NCBI GenBank assembly: GCA_964541605.1
Contig: CAZIQY010000001.1
Span: 1-64,000 of the forward strand
Source of the DNA: CAZIQY01 sp964541605
Lineage (GTDB): Bacteria > Desulfobacterota > Syntrophia > Syntrophales > UBA2185
Reading direction: 5' to 3'
Length of the DNA: 64,000 nt
The translations under genes and the position numbers were made by a program. The notes beneath the pieces were generated by a model. That model was given only the letters and a program-made list of their open reading frames with translations, was not told the DNA's origin and did no database searches. Positions 16,379-25,835 of this stretch are shown in pieces; positions within the stretch are counted from its first letter, which is position 1; every line of letters begins with the position of its first letter.

Positions 16379-17206
16379 ATGAGTGAAAAAGTATATAATA
16401 TAATTTTTTACGTCCGTCGCTTTGACCCGGAAAAAGATTCAGCTCCGCGGCAGCAGCAGTACACGATTCCTGTGGAAAAGGGAATGACGGTTCTTGATGG
16501 TTTGCACTATATCAAGCAAACCCAGGATGCTTCGCTTGGATTCCGTTTTTCCTGCCGTATGGGCGTCTGCGGATCCTGCGGAATGATGATCAACGGGAAG
16601 CCCGGATTGGCGTGTAACACACAGATCCTGGACGTGTCAGAAACCGCTCTGACGGTGGCGCCATTGCCAAACTTTAATCTTATCAGGGATCTGGTACCGG
16701 ATCTGGTCCCCATGTTCGGCGTTCACAAAGGCATTCAGCCGTATATTCAGAGAAGGGACGTTGCGGAGAAAGAAAATCCCTCAATGGAATACTTCCAGAC
16801 GCCGCACCAGCTTGAAGAGTTTCTTCAGTTTACGTACTGCATCAAGTGCGGCTGCTGCATGGCTGCCTGTCCGACCATGGCGACCGACAGGGAATACCTG
16901 GGGCCGATGCCGTTGGCGCAGATCTACCGTTATAACGTGGATTCACGTGATGATGCCGGGGATGCCCGGAGAAATATCGCAGCTGAATCTCACGGAGTGT
17001 TCAACTGCCATTACGCAGGGGAGTGTTCCGCTGCCTGCCCCAAGGGCGTGGACCCCGCACGGGCGATTCAGTTGATGAAAAAGGATCTGGTTCTTCGCTA
17101 TTTCGGTTTGAGCAAGCATGGAAAATGCGCGCATCTTCATAAGAAACCTGACAAGTCCTCGTGGAAGCCAAAGGTTGAAGCGCCTGCCTTTACGGCAGGG
17201 AAATAA
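16379..17206 (+). CDS. sdhB: Succinate dehydrogenase iron-sulfur subunit
   Basis: A 275-aa electron-transfer subunit. An N-terminal [2Fe-2S] plant-type ferredoxin domain has C59, C64, C67 and C79. The C-terminal domain carries CIKCGCCMAACP (C154, C157, C160, C164) and CHYAGECSAACPKG (C210, C216, C220), supplying the [4Fe-4S] and [3Fe-4S] clusters. AGGAAGG precedes the ATG. It is the last gene of the sdh set; mdh follows after a stem-loop. Confidence 0.95.
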   Translation: MSEKVYNIIFYVRRFDPEKDSAPRQQQYTIPVEKGMTVLDGLHYIKQTQDASLGFRFSCRMGVCGSCGMMINGKPGLACNTQILDVSETALTVAPLPNFNLIRDLVPDLVPMFGVHKGIQPYIQRRDVAEKENPSMEYFQTPHQLEEFLQFTYCIKCGCCMAACPTMATDREYLGPMPLAQIYRYNVDSRDDAGDARRNIAAESHGVFNCHYAGECSAACPKGVDPARAIQLMKKDLVLRYFGLSKHGKCAHLHKKPDKSSWKPKVEAPAFTAGK

Positions 17207-17208
17207 GA

Positions 17209-17231
17209 GTTTCTTTTATCTGAAAAGAAAC
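17209..17231. other. Stem-loop between sdhB and mdh
   Basis: A perfect 9-bp stem GTTTCTTTT / AAAAGAAAC around ATCTG, starting 3 nt after the sdhB stop. No poly-T follows. It may set the relative amounts of sdh and mdh mRNA. Confidence 0.5.
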
Positions 17232-17252
17232 GGCGGGAACAATGTAGATTAA

Positions 17253-18233
<981 letters not shown>

Positions 18234-18264
18234 TTATTTTAAACAGGTAAAGACGCTGTTATAA

Positions 18265-18297
18265 AACCCCCTCGGTTCATAGCGAGGGGGTTTTTTT
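18265..18297. terminator. Terminator shared by mdh and folD (convergent)
   Basis: AACCCCCTCG pairs with CGAGGGGGTT around an 8-nt loop; seven T follow on the plus strand. The folD stop codon lies at the edge of the structure. Confidence 0.9.
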
Positions 18298-19138
18298 ATT
18301 GGGACGCCGCCTTGAGGGTATTGACAAGGAGCATGGCGATGGTCATCGGCCCCACACCGCCGGGTACCGGGGTGATATACGACGCCTTTTCCGCGACTTC
18401 AGCGAAGGCCACGTCACCGACCAGACGGCCGCCATCCAGCCGGTTGGTCCCTACATCGATCACAACGGCGCCGTCCTTGACCATGCCATATTTGATCATT
18501 TCCGGTCTGCCGGCCGCCGCTATCAGGATATCCGCCCGCTTTGTCACTTCGGAAAGCCGCCCTGTTCTTGAGTGACAGATCGTCACCGTGGCATGCCGGT
18601 TCAGGAGCAGCAGCGCCAGGGGCTTCCCCACAATGTTGCTCCGCCCGACGATGACCGCTTCCCTTCCCTCTATTTCGATGCCATGATGATCCATCATCTT
18701 TAGAATACCGCAGGGTGTGCAGGCCACATGGCAGGGATTCCCCGTAATGAGGCGCCCCATATTCCAGGGATGAAATCCATCCACATCCTTGCAGGGGTCG
18801 ATTGTTTCTATCACCGCAACCGGATTGATATGCCCCGGAAGGGGAAGCTGCACGAGAATCCCGTGGATGCTTTGATCACGATTCAGGTCATGAATGATCT
18901 GAAGAACCTCATTCTGTGTCGTATGATGGGGAAGCCGGAATTCACGGGACAGAAATCCCACCTCTGCACAGGCGTTTTCCTTGCGCTTGATGTATATCCT
19001 GGAGGCGGCATCTTCTCCTACCATAATCACGGCAAGACCGGGAACAATGCCCCGATTCTGTTTTAACCGGAGGGCTTCAGATGTGACATGGTTCCTGACA
19101 TCCCGGGAAATCCTGTTTCCATCTATGATAATGGCCAT
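18296..19138 (-). CDS. folD: Bifunctional methylene-THF dehydrogenase / methenyl-THF cyclohydrolase
   Basis: A 280-aa one-carbon enzyme interconverting methylene-, methenyl- and formyl-tetrahydrofolate. Visible signatures are the catalytic lysine segment YIKRKENACAEVG (about residue 55), the QLPLPGHI motif, GRSNIVGKPLALLL and the C-terminal PGGVGPMTIAML. The ATG at 19138 follows TTGGAGG; a TTG four codons earlier overlaps that site and is less likely. It may serve biosynthesis or formate metabolism; no other folate pathway gene apart from gcvH is in the window. Confidence 0.96.
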   Translation of the reverse strand: MAIIIDGNRISRDVRNHVTSEALRLKQNRGIVPGLAVIMVGEDAASRIYIKRKENACAEVGFLSREFRLPHHTTQNEVLQIIHDLNRDQSIHGILVQLPLPGHINPVAVIETIDPCKDVDGFHPWNMGRLITGNPCHVACTPCGILKMMDHHGIEIEGREAVIVGRSNIVGKPLALLLLNRHATVTICHSRTGRLSEVTKRADILIAAAGRPEMIKYGMVKDGAVVIDVGTNRLDGGRLVGDVAFAEVAEKASYITPVPGGVGPMTIAMLLVNTLKAASQ

Positions 19139-19171
19139 CGATGCCTCCAATATGTACCCTTAAAAAATGAA

Positions 19172-19702
19172 CTACTTGACCTGATATTCCTTGATGATCT
19201 TTATCAGTCTGGTCATCTCGGCCGGGGAGAGTTTACCTTTGTATATGTAACGGCAGATTCTGTTTTTATCCAGCACAACCACATTGGACACCTTGTTTGT
19301 TAATCCCCAGCTATTCAGAATGATGTAATTATCGTCCAGTAGAATGACGGCGCCGGTTTCCTGCTGCTTATTTTTTACGATTTTGGCAATGGCAAAATTG
19401 GGGAGCAGGCTGGCTTTCATGTTGGCAATGCCATACCCTACATAGCTTTTTTTCCGATCCAGCCCCGGATCTCGCTTGAGGGCGTCATCGACATGTTTGT
19501 TCATGTCTTTGGAACCCGGATCCGCATAATTGAAGTAGACCACCCGGCCTTTCATCTCCGGTGAAGCCAGCGTGTATTCCTTGCCAAGTGAATCCATTAA
19601 CCTGAAGTCGGGAGCTTTATTCCCTACCTTCAGTTCCACAGCAGCTACAGGCGATACAGACCATAACAACATCAAAAAAACGATCCATAATGACTTTTTC
19701 AT
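19172..19702 (-). CDS. YtfJ-family exported thioredoxin-fold protein
   Basis: A 176-aa protein with a signal peptide (about residues 1-21, ending PVAA) and a redoxin-like body: VGNKAPDFRLMDSLGKEYTL is AhpC/TSA-like, while the C-terminal SNVVVLDKNRICRYIYKGKLSPAEM matches the YtfJ family. No CxxC redox pair is present; the only cysteine in the mature part is C156 or thereabouts in RICRY. The role of YtfJ proteins is not established. It is upstream of folD on the same strand with a 33-bp gap, but a functional link is not evident. Confidence 0.75.
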   Translation of the reverse strand: MKKSLWIVFLMLLWSVSPVAAVELKVGNKAPDFRLMDSLGKEYTLASPEMKGRVVYFNYADPGSKDMNKHVDDALKRDPGLDRKKSYVGYGIANMKASLLPNFAIAKIVKNKQQETGAVILLDDNYIILNSWGLTNKVSNVVVLDKNRICRYIYKGKLSPAEMTRLIKIIKEYQVK

Positions 19703-19925
19703 CTGTTTACTCCTCGCATTTTTAAGATCTACGTTTGATATGCCCCGGATTGAAGCCGTTACCCATTCCCCCGCCGGAAAGCCCCGCTCCTGCTGACTGG
19801 AGCTTCAGTTTCTGAATGATTATAGGGGAAAAAGAACCTGCAAGCAAGGGAAAACAGGAAAAGAGTTCTTCTTGAAAAGATGATCCGCCCTGTGTTAAAA
19901 CAACCTGAAAACAAGGGAGGAATAA

Positions 19926-21401
19926 ATGACCATGAGTCTCGGCCGGATGCTTGAAGAAAGCGCTACGCGCTACGCGAAAAATGCGGCTACCATCTATGAC
20001 GGAAAAGTCATGACCTACGAAGCATTGAACAGGGCCGTGAACGCCCTCGGAAACGAACTCGGGAGTCTGGGAATAAAAAAGGGAGACAAGGTCGCCGTCA
20101 TGCTCTCCAATTGTCCCGAGTTTGTCATATCCTACTTTGCCGTTCAGAAGATTGGCGCTGTCGCAGTGACACTGAATGTGCTTTCAACGTCCTACGAATT
20201 GCGCCACCTCCTGGGAAACAGCGACACAAAATGTTTGATTACGGAAACACATCTGGTAAAAAAGTTTGAAGAAATCAGAAACGATTTGCCCCTGTGCCGT
20301 CACCTCATTACGACCGGCGGTCTGGACTCCGAGGCTTCACCATTCCGCTGCATCATTGAAAAAGGACCCTTTACGCTCGAGATACCGGCAATCACCGGTG
20401 ACGACCCTGCCGTGATGATTTATACCGCAGGCCTCACCGGTAAACCCCTCGGCGCTGTTTTAACGCATCATAACCTGCTGACCCAGTCCAATCTTCTCGG
20501 AGGTGTCTATTCCTGCACCGAAAAGGACAGAGGTCTCGCCCTCATTCCTCTTTTCCACGCTTTCGGCGCCGTGGCGAACATGTTGGGCCCCATTCGGATC
20601 GGGGCCGGAATCGTCCTGATGGACCGGTTTACCCTTGACGGCATATTCAGCACGATCGAAAAGGAAAAAGTGACCTACATCGCCGCCGTCCCCAGGCTTT
20701 TTCTCGGCATGATCCTGCACCAGGGATCCGAAAAATATAACGTTAGTTCCCTCGGTTTTTGCATTACAGGGGGATCGGCCATGCCCCCGGAATTCATTCC
20801 CCTATTCGAAGAAAAATTCAAGGTTATTCTGAGAGAGGGATACGGTTTAACGGAAGCGTCTCCGGTATGTTCCGTCGGCAGGCGGGAGATGGTGCATAAA
20901 CCCGGGTCCATTGGCACCATTCTGCCTGGCACGGAAGCGAAGATCATGGATGATCGGGATCGTGAGCTTCCGATCGGTGAGATTGGAGAACTGGTCATTC
21001 GGGGCGATAACGTGATGAAGGGGTATTATAAGGACGGAGAAGCGACCGCCCGTGTCATCAGAAACGGCTGGCTCCATACGAGCGATCTGGCCAGGATCGA
21101 TGAGGACGGATATATCTTTCTCACCGGCCGGAAAAAGCGGATGATCATCACCAGCGGGTTTAACGTCTATCCAAGGGAGACAGAAAAGGTTCTGCAAATG
21201 CATCCTGCCGTCAAAACCGTCATGGTGGTCGGCAAACCGGACCTGTTGAGAGGTGAAATCGTCAAGGCCCTGGTTGTCAGAAAACCGGATATCCCGGCGG
21301 ACGAAAAAGAAATCATGAGACACTGCCGGACTTATCTGTCATCCTACAAGGTTCCCAGGGAGGTGGAGTTCGTGGAATCCATCGATATTTCGAATGAATA
21401 A
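19926..21401 (+). CDS. AMP-dependent acyl-CoA synthetase, degenerate and C-terminally short
   Basis: A 491-aa ANL-superfamily protein. A5 (YGLTEAS), A7 (HTSDLARI) and A8 (GRKKRMIITSGFNVYPRE) are present. Two features are unusual. The A3 P-loop, normally like YTSGTTGxPKG, reads YTAGLTGKPLG, losing the lysine. The protein ends at FVESIDISNE, just before the A10 motif, so the adenylation lysine of (N)GKILR is absent. Neither reading through the stop nor the other frames restores it. It may be a half-reaction enzyme, a pseudoenzyme or a decaying gene. GGGAGGA precedes the ATG and thiolase follows after 55 bp. Substrate unknown. Confidence 0.85.
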   Translation: MTMSLGRMLEESATRYAKNAATIYDGKVMTYEALNRAVNALGNELGSLGIKKGDKVAVMLSNCPEFVISYFAVQKIGAVAVTLNVLSTSYELRHLLGNSDTKCLITETHLVKKFEEIRNDLPLCRHLITTGGLDSEASPFRCIIEKGPFTLEIPAITGDDPAVMIYTAGLTGKPLGAVLTHHNLLTQSNLLGGVYSCTEKDRGLALIPLFHAFGAVANMLGPIRIGAGIVLMDRFTLDGIFSTIEKEKVTYIAAVPRLFLGMILHQGSEKYNVSSLGFCITGGSAMPPEFIPLFEEKFKVILREGYGLTEASPVCSVGRREMVHKPGSIGTILPGTEAKIMDDRDRELPIGEIGELVIRGDNVMKGYYKDGEATARVIRNGWLHTSDLARIDEDGYIFLTGRKKRMIITSGFNVYPRETEKVLQMHPAVKTVMVVGKPDLLRGEIVKALVVRKPDIPADEKEIMRHCRTYLSSYKVPREVEFVESIDISNE

Positions 21402-21456
21402 AAAAAGGTGATATTTTTTAAAATCTCACAGATAAATAAATTAAGGAGGGGGTAAC

Positions 21457-22749
21457 ATGAAAGAGGTGGTGATCGTCAGCGGAGCACGGACAGCCGTCGG
21501 CAGCTTCGGCGGTTCCCTCAAGGGCGTCAGGACAGTTGATCTGGGGGCACTTGTCATCAAAGAGGCCATGAAACGGGCGGGATTGCGCCCCGCTGTCAGT
21601 GACGTCGTGAAATCTTCCCGTCCCGATATCTTCGGTGAATTCGACATGACCGATATCAACAGGAAATACTACGATTATGACGATACCCTGATGCCGGTCT
21701 ATATGGATGAATGCATTATGGGAAACGTCCTTCAGTCTGCCCTGGGACAGAACCCGGCCAGACAGTCCGGCATCTATGCAGGTCTGCCCGAAGAAACGAA
21801 CGGGATGACCGTTAATAAGGTTTGTGCTTCCGGAATGAAGGCCATCACCCTGGCCTCACAGATCATCAAAGCCGGCGATGCGGATGCGATTGTGGCGGGG
21901 GGCATGGAAAACATGAGCAATGCGCCCTACGCCCTGACGGATGCCCGCTGGGGATACCGTATGAATATGCCTTGCGGGCAGATCATGGATATTATGGTCC
22001 ATGATGGTCTTTATGAAATATTTAACGGGTATCACATGGGTCTGACCGCTGAAAATATTGCAGTAAAATACGGCATTACCCGCCGCGAACAGGACGAAAT
22101 AGCCCTGATCAGCCATCAGAGAGCAAAGGCGGCCATTGCCGACGGAACCTATGGAGAAGAAATCGTTCCCGTTGTGATCCCGCAAAAGAAGGGAGACCCC
22201 GTTATTTTCAAGGTCGATGAGCGGCCCATGGATACATCCCTGGAAAAGATGGCCAAATTGCCGCCCGCTTTCAGGAAGGATGGAGGAACCGTAACCGCCG
22301 GGAACTCTTCGGGGATCAACGATGGAGCAGCAGCCGTTATCGTCATGAGCGCAGAAAAGGCCGGAGAACTGGGCTTGAAACCACTGGCAAAAATCAAAGG
22401 ATTTGACGCGGGCGGTATCGATCCCGCCTACATGGGGCTGGGTCCCATTCCCGCTACAAGAAAAGTTTTCAAAAAACTCGGGTTGACCATGAAAGACATC
22501 GATCTGGTTGAACTGAATGAGGCGTTTGCATCACAGGCGATCGCCAGCATGCGGGAGCTGAAAATTGATCCGGACAAATGCAATATCAACGGCAGCGGTA
22601 TTTCCATCGGCCACCCTATCGGATGTACCGGCGCCAGAATCACCTATACGCTGGCCATGCAGATGAAAAAAAGAAATCTCAACCTGGGACTGGCAACGCT
22701 TTGCATCGGCGGCGGACAGGGGATGGCGATAGTGCTGGAAAGAGTGTGA
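21457..22749 (+). CDS. Thiolase (acetyl-CoA C-acyltransferase)
   Basis: A 430-aa thiolase with the catalytic cysteine C123 (KVCASGM), the GHPIGC histidine H386 and the second cysteine C416 (CIGGGQG). Compared with a usual 390-aa thiolase it carries an extra segment of about 35 residues near 48-80 (around DIFGEFDMTDINRKYYDYDD). It cleaves 3-ketoacyl-CoA or condenses two acetyl-CoA; direction is not determined. AGGAGGGGG precedes the ATG. It sits between the degenerate acyl-CoA synthetase and the phosphoglycerate mutase genes, 14 bp from the latter. Confidence 0.94.
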   Translation: MKEVVIVSGARTAVGSFGGSLKGVRTVDLGALVIKEAMKRAGLRPAVSDVVKSSRPDIFGEFDMTDINRKYYDYDDTLMPVYMDECIMGNVLQSALGQNPARQSGIYAGLPEETNGMTVNKVCASGMKAITLASQIIKAGDADAIVAGGMENMSNAPYALTDARWGYRMNMPCGQIMDIMVHDGLYEIFNGYHMGLTAENIAVKYGITRREQDEIALISHQRAKAAIADGTYGEEIVPVVIPQKKGDPVIFKVDERPMDTSLEKMAKLPPAFRKDGGTVTAGNSSGINDGAAAVIVMSAEKAGELGLKPLAKIKGFDAGGIDPAYMGLGPIPATRKVFKKLGLTMKDIDLVELNEAFASQAIASMRELKIDPDKCNINGSGISIGHPIGCTGARITYTLAMQMKKRNLNLGLATLCIGGGQGMAIVLERV

Positions 22750-22763
22750 GAAGAGGTGATGAT

Positions 22764-23972
22764 ATGGATCCGGAATTCGTTGATACACTGGTGGTAAAAA
22801 ATGATACAAAGATCATTTTCCTCATCATGGACGGTCTCGGTGGACTTCCCATGGGAGGAAGGGATCAAACGGAACTTGAAGCGGCAAGGACTCCCAACCT
22901 TGACGCCCTGGCCAGGAAATCCGTCTGCGGTCTTATTGATCCCATCGGGTACGGGATCACGCCGGGGAGCGGTCCGGCCCATTTCGCTCTTTTCGGGTAT
23001 GATCCCATTAAAAACAACATCGGCAGGGGAATTCTGGAAGCGGCGGGGATCGATTTTCCAATGACGGATCAGGATCTCCTCATCCGGATCAACTTTGCCA
23101 CAATTGATGCGAATGGGATCATCGCCGACCGGCGCGCCGGCCGAATCGACAATGAAACCAACAAACGAATCTGCAGGAAACTTCATGAAAACATTCAGAA
23201 GATTGCAGACACGGAGATCATTTTTGAGCCGGTCCGGGAGCATCGCGCCCTCCTGGCCCTGAGAGGCGACGGCCTCAGGGAGGAGATAATGGAAACGGAT
23301 CCCCAGAAGACGGGGTTGCCTCCATTTCCACCGAAAGCTCTCATTCCGGAGGCGGAAGAAACGGCAAAGCTTCTTCAGGATCTTGTCAATAAAGCCCGGG
23401 GAGTTCTTGCCGACGAAGAAAAGGCAAATATGATGCTTCTCAGGGGATATTCCCGTTACCGGCGGTATCCTTCCATGAACGAACGGTATGGATTGAACGC
23501 CCTGGCCATCGCCGCCTATCCCATGTACCGCGGTATCGCCCGGCTGCTGGGAATGGTGATCGGCCCGCAGCCCTCATCCATCAAGGAAGAGTTCACTGCT
23601 CTTCGCGATCAATACAATAAATACGATTTCTTCTTTCTTCATATCAAACCCACGGATTCCAGAGGCGAAGACGGAAATTTTGACGCGAAGGTCGCGGTGA
23701 TCGAAGAGGTGGATACGCTGATCCGTCTGATTACGGAACTCAATCCCGATGTTCTCGTCGTTACGGGCGACCACTCCACGCCGGCCGCTCTTGCCTCTCA
23801 CAGCTGGCACCCCCTGCCGGTACTCCTGTCATCAGAAACCTGCAGGCCGGACCGGGTGGAGCGATTCGGCGAAAGGGACTGCATCTTGGGAGGCCTGGGG
23901 AGAATGCCTACGGTGTATCTCATGGGGCTTGCCCTTGCCCATGCCCGCAGGCTGGAAAAATTCGGGGCATAA
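22764..23972 (+). CDS. apgM: 2,3-bisphosphoglycerate-independent phosphoglycerate mutase, archaeal type
   Basis: A 402-aa alkaline-phosphatase-superfamily enzyme interconverting 3- and 2-phosphoglycerate. Seen: the metal-binding start FLIMDGLGGLP, the catalytic serine region TPGSGPAHFALFGYDP, the NFATID and RAGRID segments, HIKPTDSRGEDG, and the C-terminal metal motif VVTGDHSTPA. This matches ApgM rather than GpmI or GpmA. The ATG at 22764 was chosen for AGAGGTGATG just upstream; it lies 14 bp after the thiolase gene, implying co-transcription despite an unrelated pathway. Confidence 0.93.
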   Translation: MDPEFVDTLVVKNDTKIIFLIMDGLGGLPMGGRDQTELEAARTPNLDALARKSVCGLIDPIGYGITPGSGPAHFALFGYDPIKNNIGRGILEAAGIDFPMTDQDLLIRINFATIDANGIIADRRAGRIDNETNKRICRKLHENIQKIADTEIIFEPVREHRALLALRGDGLREEIMETDPQKTGLPPFPPKALIPEAEETAKLLQDLVNKARGVLADEEKANMMLLRGYSRYRRYPSMNERYGLNALAIAAYPMYRGIARLLGMVIGPQPSSIKEEFTALRDQYNKYDFFFLHIKPTDSRGEDGNFDAKVAVIEEVDTLIRLITELNPDVLVVTGDHSTPAALASHSWHPLPVLLSSETCRPDRVERFGERDCILGGLGRMPTVYLMGLALAHARRLEKFGA

Positions 23973-24031
23973 AAAATGAGGGGCAGCATCCATTTTTTCT
24001 GAAGGGAAATGGGGTGCCGCCCCGATTTTTT
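23973..24031. terminator. Bidirectional terminator between apgM and fadD
   Basis: GGGGCAGCATCCATTT pairs imperfectly with AAATGGGGTGCCGCCCC, with A-runs on the left and seven T on the right, so it can end both convergent transcripts. Confidence 0.85.
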
Positions 24032-24043
24032 TAACATCTTATT

Positions 24044-25735
24044 TTATTTACGCTTTTCCATCTCCTCCGCCTTGAGCTGTTTGCGGAGAATCTTTCCCAC
24101 ATTCGTCTTCGGCAGTTCTTTACGGAACTCGATTTCCGCGGGCAGCTTGTATGTGGCGAGCTTGGTCTTGCAGTATTCGATGAATTCCTCCTGTGTGGCC
24201 GTTTCTCCTTCCCGGAGCACCACGAATACCTTGACATTCTCACCCCGCTTCGGATCGGGAATTCCAATGGAGCATGCCTCCTGTACCTTCGGATGCTGGT
24301 AAAACACCTCGTCAATATCCCGCGGATAGACGTTGAAACCGCCGGAGATGATCATATCCTTCTTGCGGTCCACAATGTAGAAGTACCCGTCCTCATCCAT
24401 CGTGGCGATATCCCCCGTGTAACACCAGCCGTCCCGAAGCGTGTTTGCCGTTTCGTCCTCCATCCCCCTGTAGCCCCTCATGACCTGAGGGCCACGGACG
24501 ATCAGTTCACCCCGTTCGCCAACGGGCACATCGGTAACGCCGTCCTCCAGGCTGACGATACGCGCCTCGGTATCGGAAATCGGGACACCGATGCTGCCGA
24601 CCTTCCGCACCCCGCCGAAGGGATTGACATGGGTCACCGGCGTGGTTTCTGTCAATCCAAATCCCTCGATAATAATCGCTCCCGTCATTTTCTCAAAGTC
24701 ATGAATGACCTCTATGGGAAGGGGGGCGCTTCCCGAAAAAGCCCCTTTGATACAACGCATATCGGTCTTTTTCAGATCGGCATGATTCAGCATTCCGATA
24801 TACATGGTCGGCACGAGCGGCGCGAAGGTCGGCCTGAACTGTCTGATAGCTTCAAGCAGGGGCTGCGGTTGCGGTCTGGGAACAAGAACCTGGGACCATC
24901 CCATGTGCACTGAGAAATTCATGGAAACAGACAAGCCGAAGACGTGAAAGTAGGGAAGCGCCCCCAGCATGATTTCCTCGCCACGCTTCAATATGGGCAC
25001 CCAGGCGGCGATCTGTTGGACCTGCTTGCTCAGGTTGGCATGAGTGAGCATGACCCCCTTGGAAACCCCCGTCGTCCCCCCGGTGTACTGATACATGGCC
25101 ACATCTTCAAAGGCGATTTTTACGGCCGGGGGATTTGGCGAATATTTGGCGATGCAATCCTTCCACCGATAAACATCCGTTCCCGGCTTGACATCAGCGG
25201 CGAGCTTCTTCTTTTTGGCAACCAGTGGAAAAAGCAGATTTTTCGGAAACGGAAGATAATCCCCGATAGAGGTATAGACGATCTGTTTGATCTGGGTTTT
25301 GGGCCGCAGGTCGATCATCCGGTTCGCCAGAAGGTCGAGGGTAATGAGAGCCTTCGAACCGGAATCATTGAACTGATGTTCGAGCTCCCTATCGGTGTAG
25401 AGGGGATTGTTCATCACCGTCACCGCACCGACCTTCAATATGGCAAAGTAGGCAATGACACAGGGAATGACATTCGGCAGAAGGATTGCCACAGCATCTC
25501 CCTGCCTGATGCCGAAATCGGTCAGGCAGGCGGCAAAACGGTCCACCATATCCTTGAACTGTGTATAATCCAATTTATACCCCTGGAAAACGAGCGCCGT
25601 GTTTCCGGGAAACTTCTTTGCCGTTCTGTCGAGGATGTCGGGCATACACATCTCTTCGTACTGAATTGTTTCCGGCACCCCTTTTTCATAAGACTTGAGC
25701 CATGGTTTGTCCTCATACCTGATCTTGTCAGCCAT
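24044..25735 (-). CDS. fadD: Long-chain fatty-acid/acyl-CoA ligase (FadD-like)
   Basis: A complete 563-aa ANL enzyme activating a carboxylic acid to its CoA ester with ATP. A3 is YTGGTTGVSKGVML, A5 GFGLTETTPVTHVNP, A7 YTGDIATMDEDGY, A8 DRKKDMIISGGFNVYP, and the A10 lysine is in PKTNVGKILRKQL. The opening LKSYEKGVPETI is typical of FadD-like ligases. AAAGGAGGG lies before the ATG. It is the last gene of a minus-strand unit acs-etfB-etfA-FeS oxidoreductase-fadD, tying acyl activation to ETF electron transfer. Chain-length range cannot be read from sequence. Confidence 0.94.
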   Translation of the reverse strand: MADKIRYEDKPWLKSYEKGVPETIQYEEMCMPDILDRTAKKFPGNTALVFQGYKLDYTQFKDMVDRFAACLTDFGIRQGDAVAILLPNVIPCVIAYFAILKVGAVTVMNNPLYTDRELEHQFNDSGSKALITLDLLANRMIDLRPKTQIKQIVYTSIGDYLPFPKNLLFPLVAKKKKLAADVKPGTDVYRWKDCIAKYSPNPPAVKIAFEDVAMYQYTGGTTGVSKGVMLTHANLSKQVQQIAAWVPILKRGEEIMLGALPYFHVFGLSVSMNFSVHMGWSQVLVPRPQPQPLLEAIRQFRPTFAPLVPTMYIGMLNHADLKKTDMRCIKGAFSGSAPLPIEVIHDFEKMTGAIIIEGFGLTETTPVTHVNPFGGVRKVGSIGVPISDTEARIVSLEDGVTDVPVGERGELIVRGPQVMRGYRGMEDETANTLRDGWCYTGDIATMDEDGYFYIVDRKKDMIISGGFNVYPRDIDEVFYQHPKVQEACSIGIPDPKRGENVKVFVVLREGETATQEEFIEYCKTKLATYKLPAEIEFRKELPKTNVGKILRKQLKAEEMEKRK

Positions 25736-25835
25736 ATTGATGTGCCCTCCTTTACATAAATCTACCGGTTATTTTATAGATTCCTCGCCGCCGTCACTCC
25801 CGGCGTGACACAAATTGGAAAAACACAAATGAACG

